From a bacterium (GTDB lineage Bacteria; B130-G9), in NCBI GenBank assembly GCA_035527515.1, contig DATLAJ010000017.1, forward strand, positions 1-13,497: a stretch of DNA of 13,497 bases, read 5' to 3'. Below, in pieces: positions 7,957-13,497 of this stretch. A model generated the notes under the pieces. It was given only the letters and a program-made list of their open reading frames with translations, was not told the DNA's origin and did no database searches. Within the stretch, counting starts at the first letter, position 1, and the number at the start of each line of letters is the position of its first letter. The position numbers and the translations under genes are program-made.

Positions 7957-8373
7957 CTCAAACCTCTAGCTTCGCCCAGAGGCACTTCTTCGCTGCCGGC
8001 CGGTTGGGGACGAGCTCTGCCAGGTGTGGGGCGAGCATTGCCCAGGCTGGCTGTTTCCTCTAAGAGCCGAGAACAGCCAGTGGCACCACAACACTGGCCC
8101 ATACCTCTTCTGGGGGCACGGTCTCGATATGGACTGGTTCATGGCGGCCTGAGACACCCTAGCACAGCGATTCGAGGACCGTAACACCAGCGCTTCGGAA
8201 TACGACACTCCTCAGCAGTTTCGGCTTTGCGATTCAGGGGGAATGTAGTATTACTTTTGTGGGTTAATTTGTCGCGTCCCCACAACGATAATGTTTACGT
8301 TGAGTCGTGGTTTCGCGGCGGCTACTCTTGTTCGATATTCACCTAAGTTCTTGTGACGAGGCGCCACAATCGG
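7957..8373. other. Gene-poor gap containing a coding remnant
   Basis: No intact gene is supported here. The only signal is the remnant at 7970-8248. The rest (8249-8373) is a short, slightly AT-richer leader to the nucleotidyltransferase gene, with no clear promoter or terminator. Confidence 0.5.
7970..8248 (+). pseudogene. Possible decayed protein-coding remnant
   Basis: One frame reads as protein-like from 7970, including CQVWGEHCPGWLFPL and WHHNTGPYLFWGHGLDMDW, up to a TGA at 8150. After that stop the same frame continues for 31 codons (DTLAQRFEDRN ... FRLCDSGGM) to TAG at 8246. There is no start codon with an RBS. The aromatic-rich, low-repetition composition suggests a former coding end rather than random sequence. 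I do not recognise the family. Chance is a real alternative for a stretch this short. Confidence 0.3.
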
Positions 8374-9648
8374 ATGCGTTCCTTCAGAGGAGTTTTTCGG
8401 CCAGAGGAGGAGCTGCTACTTCTGCTGCTGCGCCGCGAGCTGGACGAGACGGACAGGAATCGCGTAACTGAAATAGCTGCTGGCAAGCCCAACTGGGCTC
8501 GCTTCGGGGAGATGTGCGATCGTTTCAGACTCGGCCACATCATTGCGTTCAACCTCAAGGCGTTTGCTGACCAAACCGTCATTCCGGCCGACCTCTTGCA
8601 GCAATACAACGCTTTGCTCTTGTCGGCGGTAGTTCGGAACGAGTTCTGGGTATTGGCTCGTGAGCTCCCCTCGATAATCAATGTTTTCAGCGAGAGCGGG
8701 GTCGATGCGATGCTCTTGAAAGGTCCAGTCGTGGCCATGTTGAACTACTCATCCCCCGGCCTGAGGCTGTTTGGGGACCTCGATTTCTTGGTTCGGCCTA
8801 ATGATCTGGAAAAAGCCGCAGAAAGCTTGATGAAGGCGGGCTTCGAGGTTCCCAAATCCAGGCAAGACATGCTTAGAAAACGCAGGGAGGGAGACAAGAC
8901 GTTTCCGCCTCTGGTCAGAGTGAATCCCTCTGGGCAGACCATAATGCTTGACCTGCACTGGCGGCTGAGCGGTAAGTTCAAGTCCGCAGATGCGAGATTA
9001 TGGGAGCTGGCCAGGCCTCACAAGTTCGGCAAGAGCTCGGTCTTGGTCCCGTCGGCTGAGCACCGGCTTTATCACGTCTGCCTGCACACAGCGCAGCATG
9101 ATTTCACACGTGAGGTCTGGAACGGCTCGTTCTTGACTATGCAGTCCGTGTGCGACATTAATGCGATAATCCGTAGCGACGGCGGGGACCTTGACTGGTC
9201 GGAGTTTCACCGTGTCGCCTCGTTTTCCAGTATAGAAGGATACTGCTACAGCTACTTCAGACTGGCGGAGGTTCTGCTCGGCACCCAAGTCCCGAGAGAA
9301 GTCCTTGACGGTCTTCGCCCCGGGGATGGTCCGGACGCCCATGACTGGTCCACCATCGCCATGGAGTTCATCAGAGACCGCCCCGACGACGTCAAGCGCT
9401 TCGCTTTCACCTCCCTGCTGCGCCGCGACATCAAGCCCTCGCTAAGGCTGAGGCGCTTCTGGGGGAGGTGTTTCCCGCCTGTTTCCTCCGTCGCAAGACA
9501 CTATGGCGTCTCCGAACATTCGTGGCTTAAGTATCTATGCTATGTGCGAAGGCTTGTCCGGCCGTCGATCGTCAGAAAGGGTCTGTTTTTGAGCTTTAGG
9601 CTTGCGCAGATGCTGCTGCGTAAGGTCTTCTCTCGTCGCGCCTCGTGA
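8374..9648 (+). CDS. PF14907-like uncharacterised nucleotidyltransferase
   Basis: The 424-aa protein looks like the NTP_transf_5 family. Evidence is MLLKGPVVAMLN (about 113-124) followed by LRLFGDLDFLVRPNDLEKA (about 130-148), the polymerase-beta-type GDxD active site with D135 and D137. MLDLHWRLSG (about 191-200) is the conserved histidine-tryptophan segment of the family. The biochemical role is poorly known; members are often found near peptide-modification or polysaccharide genes. The start chosen is ATG 8374, with GAGG 12 nt upstream. GTG 8353 is the alternative but lacks an SD. The protein is complete and of usual length. A hairpin (CGGCGA 9675-9680 with TCGCCG 9694-9699) follows the stop but has no T-run. 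Confidence 0.8.
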   Translation: MRSFRGVFRPEEELLLLLLRRELDETDRNRVTEIAAGKPNWARFGEMCDRFRLGHIIAFNLKAFADQTVIPADLLQQYNALLLSAVVRNEFWVLARELPSIINVFSESGVDAMLLKGPVVAMLNYSSPGLRLFGDLDFLVRPNDLEKAAESLMKAGFEVPKSRQDMLRKRREGDKTFPPLVRVNPSGQTIMLDLHWRLSGKFKSADARLWELARPHKFGKSSVLVPSAEHRLYHVCLHTAQHDFTREVWNGSFLTMQSVCDINAIIRSDGGDLDWSEFHRVASFSSIEGYCYSYFRLAEVLLGTQVPREVLDGLRPGDGPDAHDWSTIAMEFIRDRPDDVKRFAFTSLLRRDIKPSLRLRRFWGRCFPPVSSVARHYGVSEHSWLKYLCYVRRLVRPSIVRKGLFLSFRLAQMLLRKVFSRRAS

Positions 9649-9718
9649 GCGCTCGTGCGGCTATAGGAATTCGGCGGCGACTCAGAGGTGAAATCGCCGG
9701 GAAGGCGGCTAAATGGCT

Positions 9719-9765
9719 TGGGCGGAACAGGATTCGAACCTGCGACCCCCGGCTTGTAAGGCCTG
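9719..9765 (-). other. tRNA-Val(TAC) 3' fragment, putative att site
   Basis: Read on the minus strand, this is the 3' half of a tRNA. It has an anticodon arm CAGGC-CTTACAA-GCCGG (anticodon TAC), a five-base variable loop GGGTC and a T arm GCAGG-TTCGAAT-CCTGT. The 3' acceptor strand TCCGCCC and discriminator A follow, with no encoded CCA. The 5' side does not fold as a tRNA: the stretch from the GGGCG at 9811 to the anticodon stem is about 20 nt too long and has no D arm. A displaced tRNA 3' end beside a tyrosine integrase is the standard footprint of integration at a tRNA gene. The other att copy and the full tRNA should lie beyond the right edge. Confidence 0.7.
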
Positions 9766-9773
9766 AGGGCATA

Positions 9774-9811
9774 GTTCGCAGACCAGCCATATAGCCTACA
9801 AGCGAACGCCC
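9774..9811 (-). other. Hairpin between integrase stop and att fragment
   Basis: On the minus strand GGGC-GTTCGC (9802-9811) pairs with GCGAAC (9774-9779), then GCCC after a three-base TAT bulge (GGGC at 9767-9770 on plus). The loop is about 22 nt. The outer GGGCG also mimics a tRNA acceptor start opposite CGCCC at 9720-9724. It could end the integrase transcript or be an integrase arm site; neither is shown. Confidence 0.35.
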
Positions 9812-9829
9812 AGTAAATGTAGTGTGTTG

Positions 9830-10912
9830 TCAGTGTGTCTTTTCGTTCACGCGGCCAACGCTTGTCTCACTTGCGGACATACCGTCTTGCGACACAATGT
9901 CCGGCATCTGATTCGCGGCATCACGAAGCTTACGGTCTGTCAGGTGTGAATATCTCAATGTCATGGCAAGGCTCTCATGTCCGAGTAGCCGCTGGACAGT
10001 GAGCAGATCAACGCCCTGATTGACCAACGTTGATGCTGCGGTATGCCGTAAATCGTGGAAGGTGAAGCCCACAAGGCCTGCTCGTCGCAAGGCACCCGCA
10101 TAGCTCTTCTTGATGTCACCAACGGGGAACAGCTTGTCGTTCTCAGCCCCACGTGGCAACCCCTGCAATATATGCACGGCTTGGGGGCATAGGGGGACTG
10201 TCCGGGGAAGGTGGTTCTTGGATGTCTCGACGGTTAAGGTCTTGCTCGCAAGGTCAAGGTGCCGCCATCGCAATGCCATGAGCTCGCCTCGACGACAACC
10301 TGTCGTCAGTGCCAATACGACTATCGGATACAATAGAGGTTGTCTGCTCTCTCGACAGGCCACAAGCAACTGTCGTTGCTCTTTTATTCGCAGGAACTTC
10401 ATACGCCGGGTTTCGGTGAACATGCCAATATGCGAGGCGGGGTTGTGCTCAAGCAGTTCCCAAGCGATTGCTAGGTTGAAGACACGGCGGCAACAGCTCA
10501 TCTCACGATTGACAGAGGCGCCGCTCACCTCTTGCTTGCGCGCCATACGATAGCGGTCAAGGTCTTCTCGCGTTATGCTAATTGCAGGTCGCTTTCCAAA
10601 CACTTTGCAGAGATTGGCCGTTAAGCTGAGATCCCGCTCATACGAGGCTGCTGTTTTTTCACTCTTTGACCACTTAAGAAATCGGTCGCAGAGCTGCCGA
10701 AATGTCAAGTCACAAGGCGGCTTTCTCCCATGGAACTTGTAGTCAGACCGCTCGACACGCCTCGCTGCCAGGCACTCCATTGCTCTTTTCTTGGAGGTAT
10801 GACCAGTTGATTCACGGCGATAATTGCCTTGATAATCTTTGTAGCAAACCCACCAGATCCTGCCTCGCTTGAAGAGTCCTCTTTCTCTCGTGGTGCGTTT
10901 CTCATTAGGCAT
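9830..10912 (-). CDS. Tyrosine recombinase / integrase
   Basis: The integrase probably catalyses site-specific insertion and excision of the element at the adjacent tRNA site. The 360-aa protein has an N-terminal arm-binding-like part (about 12-65), a SAM-like core-binding domain (about 68-165) and the catalytic domain. The active-site set is complete: R207 in TTGCRRGEL, K232, H286 and R289 in FHDLRHT, H312 in LLGHES and nucleophile Y321 in LRYSHL. The start is ATG 10912 because AGGAGG lies 9 nt upstream. The ATG at 10921 directly touches that SD, and the frame open to 11119 overlaps the previous gene. The gene overlaps the end of the upstream unknown gene by 8 nt, so the two are translated from one message. 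Its 3' end faces the att fragment. Confidence 0.93.
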   Translation of the reverse strand: MPNEKRTTRERGLFKRGRIWWVCYKDYQGNYRRESTGHTSKKRAMECLAARRVERSDYKFHGRKPPCDLTFRQLCDRFLKWSKSEKTAASYERDLSLTANLCKVFGKRPAISITREDLDRYRMARKQEVSGASVNREMSCCRRVFNLAIAWELLEHNPASHIGMFTETRRMKFLRIKEQRQLLVACRESRQPLLYPIVVLALTTGCRRGELMALRWRHLDLASKTLTVETSKNHLPRTVPLCPQAVHILQGLPRGAENDKLFPVGDIKKSYAGALRRAGLVGFTFHDLRHTAASTLVNQGVDLLTVQRLLGHESLAMTLRYSHLTDRKLRDAANQMPDIVSQDGMSASETSVGRVNEKTH

Positions 10913-11891
10913 GGTGCTCATCCTCCTGTTGGCTCTTAGCTTTGCGACGATCGTTATGCCAGGCGTATCTACAGTCGTCTGAACAGAAGCGGTCCGAGGC
11001 GCGAATCTCCCAAAATAAATGGCCGCATTCCTCGCACTTACGCCATGCCAACCTGCGTGGTGTGCCTCGGGGTGGAAATCGCATGAAATTGAGTAACGCG
11101 TCGATGAGATTGACTTCAATGTAATCCCTGTTGCCTATCTGGTCGAGCTTGGTGGGTGGCAGGAATTCGCCTTCGCACATGTAATGTGCTGTATAGAGCT
11201 TGATGGGATAATAGGGATCGTCGATCCGACCATCGGATGTGATCCACTTTGCATCTTCCGTTCTGGGCTCGATGTGGTCTTCGTTGAAACTCTTGAGAAC
11301 CTGTCTGAAGCTGTTTCGGCCCAGTTCGTATACTCTCAAAGATGGTCTTCTGTTGCGGTCGAAGGGATTGGGGATCTTAATATATTCGTTCCAAAAGATG
11401 TAAAGCGACTTCTCGCTTCGGCGTATTGATGGAGGTAGCCGCTTCCTTATCGCCTTCAGCAAGATACGGCTACTCTCGTGCTCAAGCAAAGGACGAAGGC
11501 GATAGCTGGAGATAGAGGTCTGGATCAACTCAAGGGAAAAAAGGAGTGGGTCGTTGTGTGTGGGCGGGACGAGCCGGGCGTTGAGCATCGCTCTTATGGC
11601 GTCCCAGCGGAAGTATCTATCGCATTGAGTTAAGGCGCGATCACGGTAAAGGTCCTCCAGCATCTCCACTGGCTCGTATCCCGTAAAGGAGTATGAAGCA
11701 GGCATATCATCCGGCTCTTCGAATTTGCTGTCCAGTATCTGCCGAATATGCCGCCACAGTAGTGTTGTTTCTCGTTTCGTATATTTGGACTTGGAGTCTG
11801 GCAGGTTCCTCTGGTCGTCAAGCAACCGCAGCAACTCAGGGATAGGCGTCGTCTCAACGACGTGTAATAATTCATTTCGCACGTATCTCAT
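10905..11891 (-). CDS. Unknown protein with C-terminal CGNR-like zinc finger
   Basis: The 328-aa protein is not recognised as a whole. Residues 1-270 are charged and mostly helical-looking, without transmembrane segments or a known catalytic motif. The C-terminus holds a four-cysteine finger, C286 and C289 (CEECG) with C303 and C307 (FCSDDC), then a basic helix (YAWHNDRRKAK). The pattern resembles CGNR-type zinc fingers, which suggests nucleic-acid binding. The start is ATG 11891 with a weak GAGAG upstream; the frame has no better choice. The last 8 nt overlap the integrase start, and the integrase SD lies inside this gene. It may therefore be a regulator or partner of integration, or an unrelated accessory gene. 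Its promoter should lie in 11892-12037. Confidence 0.75.
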   Translation of the reverse strand: MRYVRNELLHVVETTPIPELLRLLDDQRNLPDSKSKYTKRETTLLWRHIRQILDSKFEEPDDMPASYSFTGYEPVEMLEDLYRDRALTQCDRYFRWDAIRAMLNARLVPPTHNDPLLFSLELIQTSISSYRLRPLLEHESSRILLKAIRKRLPPSIRRSEKSLYIFWNEYIKIPNPFDRNRRPSLRVYELGRNSFRQVLKSFNEDHIEPRTEDAKWITSDGRIDDPYYPIKLYTAHYMCEGEFLPPTKLDQIGNRDYIEVNLIDALLNFMRFPPRGTPRRLAWRKCEECGHLFWEIRASDRFCSDDCRYAWHNDRRKAKSQQEDEHHA

Positions 11892-11940
11892 ATTTTCTCT
11901 CTCGGTGATGTTCTGGCTCTACAAGGGCATTATTTGCCAC

Positions 11941-11968
11941 TTGACACGGGACAATATAGTTTGATAGT
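11941..11968 (+). promoter_or_regulatory. Promoter for the rightward element operon
   Basis: A perfect -35 TTGACA (11941-11946) is followed after 16 nt by GATAGT (11963-11968), a 4/6 match to the -10 box. Transcription would begin near 11975, about 60 nt before the HTH gene. A TATAAT on the minus strand (12014-12019) could serve the divergent gene, but its -35 is poor. Confidence 0.45.
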
Positions 11969-11979
11969 CTCCTATTCGG

Positions 11980-11994
11980 ACTCGCATGGCGAGT
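11980..11994. promoter_or_regulatory. Palindromic putative operator
   Basis: ACTCGC-ATG-GCGAGT is a perfect 6-3-6 inverted repeat directly after the predicted start of the rightward promoter and before the HTH gene. The position suits a repressor operator. In RNA it would also form a short hairpin in the leader. Which protein binds it is unknown. Confidence 0.4.
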
Positions 11995-12037
11995 GAAGCA
12001 TAGTTCGTCACAAATTATAATTACAGGAGAAATCGTG

Positions 12038-12241
12038 ATGAGTAAAGAACTTATGACCGCGGGCGAAGTCGCGGACTATCTCCGCCTGAGCGTTAAATCG
12101 ATCTATGAGAGGGTGCAAAGGCACGCGCTGCCCTTTGTCAGGATTGGTGACTCCCGTACCATACGTTTTCGTCGTAAGGACATGGAAGAGATGATCAAGG
12201 ACGGGCATGTGCCAATGGAGAGACGGGGCGGGGGAGGGTAG
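12038..12241 (+). CDS. Excisionase-like HTH DNA-binding protein
   Basis: The 67-aa protein is a single winged-helix domain of the excisionase/MerR-like HTH_17 type. LMTAGEVADYLRLSVKSIYERVQRHALPFVRIGDSRTIRFRRKDMEEMI matches the family's AEVAxxLxVSxxTVYR...RxGRxxRFxxxDLxxW pattern. Such proteins bend DNA to steer integrase toward excision, or repress early genes. It is probably the directionality factor of this element. The start ATG 12038 has AGGAGA 7 nt upstream; the in-frame ATG at 11993 lies inside the palindrome region and lacks an SD. The C-terminus ends in a glycine run. It is the first gene of the rightward operon, 5 nt before the mini-ORF. Confidence 0.85.
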   Translation: MSKELMTAGEVADYLRLSVKSIYERVQRHALPFVRIGDSRTIRFRRKDMEEMIKDGHVPMERRGGGG

Positions 12242-12246
12242 GACCT

Positions 12247-12327
12247 ATGAGCAGCAGCATGTCGAGTCGAGGTAGCACGTGCGAGAGACAGGCGATCTCG
12301 GAGCTCGGACGGGAGGCGGCGCAATGA
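12247..12327 (+). CDS. 26-aa coupled mini-ORF
   Basis: ATG 12247 opens a 26-codon frame, MSSSMSSRGS then TCERQAISELGREAAQ, ending TGA 12325-12327. A purine-rich GGAGGG lies about 9 nt upstream and begins inside the preceding HTH gene's end. The stop overlaps the next gene's ATG as ATGA. I recognise no family. Its tight fit between neighbours suggests it is translated, either as a small protein or as a coupling leader. Confidence 0.45.
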   Translation: MSSSMSSRGSTCERQAISELGREAAQ

Positions 12328-12554
12328 CCAGCCAAAAAGGCAGGCCGCGCGGGGCACTGTTTTCGCTAGTCAGCGCTCCGTCGGCCCCAAGCAATCTGTG
12401 TATAAGCAACATAGAGCAGCCAGCTCACGGTTGTCAACGCCGCACGCCGGTGGACATTGACCAACAGCTCGTTGACAGGACGTTGGACCAAGCTCTGGAC
12501 GTTGCGCTTCTGACGGTCTTCGGCCAAATCGCGATGGCGAGGGGGGGATTATGA
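12324..12554 (+). CDS. Small unknown element protein, coupled to primase
   Basis: The 76-aa product starts MTSQKGRPRGALFSLV and ends with a helical-looking segment, VDIDQQLVDRTLDQALDVALLTVFGQIAMARGGL. No domain is recognised. Support for it as a gene comes from GGGAGG 7 nt before ATG 12324, the ATGA overlap with the mini-ORF before it, and the ATGA overlap with the primase start at 12551. A GTG at 12279 could extend the frame, but it lacks an SD and would overlap the mini-ORF almost fully. It may be a replication accessory factor or a small regulator; this is inferred from position only. Confidence 0.6.
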   Translation: MTSQKGRPRGALFSLVSAPSAPSNLCISNIEQPAHGCQRRTPVDIDQQLVDRTLDQALDVALLTVFGQIAMARGGL

Positions 12555-13497
12555 ATCTAGTCGATGAGGTGCGCCGTGACGGCATACAGCTGAAGAAGGT
12601 GTCGGGCACATCGGGCGGGGAATGGCATGGCCCGTGTCCATTCTGCGGAGGTAAGGACAGATTCAGAGTCCAGCCGGACCACAACGGGAAAGGCCGCTGG
12701 GCATGCCGGCAATGTGACAAAAGCGGCGACATCTACTCCTACCTGCAAGAGAGGCGGGGTATGAGCTTCCCCGAAGCGAAACAATACCTCGGTGAGACGC
12801 AGCCGCCCAGGACGACGCCGATACTATCCCAAGAACAAGAGCAACAGAAGCGTCTCGCCTGGGCGAAGCTGGCCGATAAGCTCGTCAGGGAGTGCGAGGC
12901 GCGGCTGTGGACCGATAAGGGGAAACAGGCGCTTGAATACCTGCGTGGCCGGCTCCTGCGCAATGACACAATCAAGACAATGCGCCTCGGATACAATGAG
13001 CTAAACGGGCGACTGTTTGGCACGACGGGGTCGAAAGTTGCAGCAGGCATAACAATCCCCTGGCTCGTGGACGGTGAGGTGGTATGTGTCAACGTCCGAC
13101 GCCTGAAGCCACAAGGCAAAGAAAAAAGATATAAGGCTGTCGGTGGCAGTAGCAAAGACCTCTACTTCCTGCCAGTGGATGATAAGACGCTTTGTGTAGT
13201 CGAGGGTGAGCTCGACGCGGGCCTGGTGCTTCAAGAGCTCGGGCTATCGGTCGCAGCGGTTGGATCAAACACGGCCATCAGCAACGAGCTAAAAGCGCTG
13301 GTCCAGAAGTTCGAGTGTGTGGTCTTGATACCGGACGGCGACGAGGCCGGTTCGAACATGGTCGAGAAATGGCAATCGCAGTTTGATAACATCCAGGTGT
13401 TCAGGTTGCCCAGCCATGATGTAACCGATTTCGTGAAGTCCGGCGCAAACCTAGACGCTTGGTGGCGCGAGCAAGAGGACGCAATCGGCAAGGTCGA
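12551..13497 (+). CDS. CHC2 zinc-finger / TOPRIM DNA primase, partial
   Basis: The frame stays open to the window edge (315 complete codons), so the 3' end is missing. The N-terminal zinc ribbon has C29 and C32 (CPFCGGKDRF) with C52 and C55 (WACRQCDKSGD), as in DnaG- and T7 gp4-type primases. The TOPRIM domain has E218 and E220 in VVEGELDA, and the acidic pair of LIPDGDEAG (D262, D264) for metal binding. The protein should lay down RNA primers for element replication; phage, plasmid and satellite primases of this build often add a helicase domain, which would lie beyond the edge. The start ATG 12551 overlaps the previous stop as ATGA. It has a G-rich run just upstream instead of a clear SD, which fits coupled translation. 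Confidence 0.92.
   Translation, partial: MNLVDEVRRDGIQLKKVSGTSGGEWHGPCPFCGGKDRFRVQPDHNGKGRWACRQCDKSGDIYSYLQERRGMSFPEAKQYLGETQPPRTTPILSQEQEQQKRLAWAKLADKLVRECEARLWTDKGKQALEYLRGRLLRNDTIKTMRLGYNELNGRLFGTTGSKVAAGITIPWLVDGEVVCVNVRRLKPQGKEKRYKAVGGSSKDLYFLPVDDKTLCVVEGELDAGLVLQELGLSVAAVGSNTAISNELKALVQKFECVVLIPDGDEAGSNMVEKWQSQFDNIQVFRLPSHDVTDFVKSGANLDAWWREQEDAIGKV

Larger units (their letters stand above)
9719..13497. mobile_element. One end of a tRNA-targeting integrated element
   Basis: The region runs from the tRNA-Val fragment to the right edge. It contains a tyrosine integrase, an unknown zinc-finger gene, an excisionase-like HTH gene, two small coupled genes and a primase. The divergent layout around 11892-12037, integration genes to the left and replication genes to the right, is typical of prophages, satellites and integrative plasmids. 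No capsid, terminase or conjugation gene is visible, so the class cannot be decided. The outer boundary lies outside the window. Confidence 0.75.

Noticed and set aside
8150-8152. TGA recoded as an amino acid
   Set aside because: TGA serves as the stop codon in hicB, hutI and the transposase remnant, so an altered genetic code is not supported.
9719-9811. A complete functional tRNA gene
   Set aside because: The 3' half is good, but the 5' half is about 20 nt too long, lacks a D arm and pairs only 5 of 7 acceptor positions.
10913-11119. N-terminal extension of the integrase
   Set aside because: It overlaps the zinc-finger gene fully in another frame; AGGAGG placed 9 nt before ATG 10912 decides the start.
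12370-13491. Minus-strand open frames opposite the primase operon
   Set aside because: They are antisense to the CHC2 and TOPRIM coding sequence and show no recognisable domain or RBS.

Overview
The window looks like chromosomal DNA of an uncultured, moderately GC-rich bacterium. The bacterial-type RNase P RNA, Shine-Dalgarno sites and sigma70-like promoter boxes support this. A secreted beta-helix/thrombospondin-3 protein and GTAGGGGC-type palindromic intergenic repeats resemble features common in Planctomycetes-like or candidate-phylum genomes. I cannot assign a taxon from sequence alone.

Layout. (1) 1-347 holds four copies of a palindromic repeat, two in each orientation. (2) 348-2174 (minus) encodes a secreted beta-helix protein with calcium-binding TSP3 repeats. 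It has a strong SD and, about 390 nt upstream, a near-consensus promoter, so its leader is long and partly structured. (3) 2600-2930 is non-coding and rich in inverted repeats. (4) 3062-3444 (plus) is rnpB. (5) 3617-5339 (minus) is a two-gene unit, hutI then tadA, 4 nt apart. (6) A 5'-truncated IS110-family transposase (about 5346-6171, plus) abuts the hutI start codon, so hutI has lost its native upstream region. (7) 6320-9648 (plus) is an accessory stretch: a radical SAM/SPASM protein, a HicB-HicA toxin-antitoxin pair, a decayed coding remnant and a PF14907-like nucleotidyltransferase.

(8) From about 9719 to the right edge lies one end of an integrated mobile element. Its boundary is a 47-nt 3' fragment of a tRNA-Val(TAC) gene, the classic footprint of a tRNA-targeting tyrosine integrase. 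Inward of it come the integrase (minus), an overlapping unknown gene with a C-terminal four-cysteine zinc finger (minus) and a divergent control region with a perfect 6-3-6 palindrome. A rightward operon follows: an excisionase-like HTH protein, a 26-codon mini-ORF, a 76-aa unknown protein and a CHC2/TOPRIM primase that runs off the window. The last three genes are joined by two ATGA overlaps. The integrase and the HTH protein probably control excision and integration, and the primase starts element replication. The mini-ORF, the 76-aa protein and the zinc-finger protein are the least explained parts.
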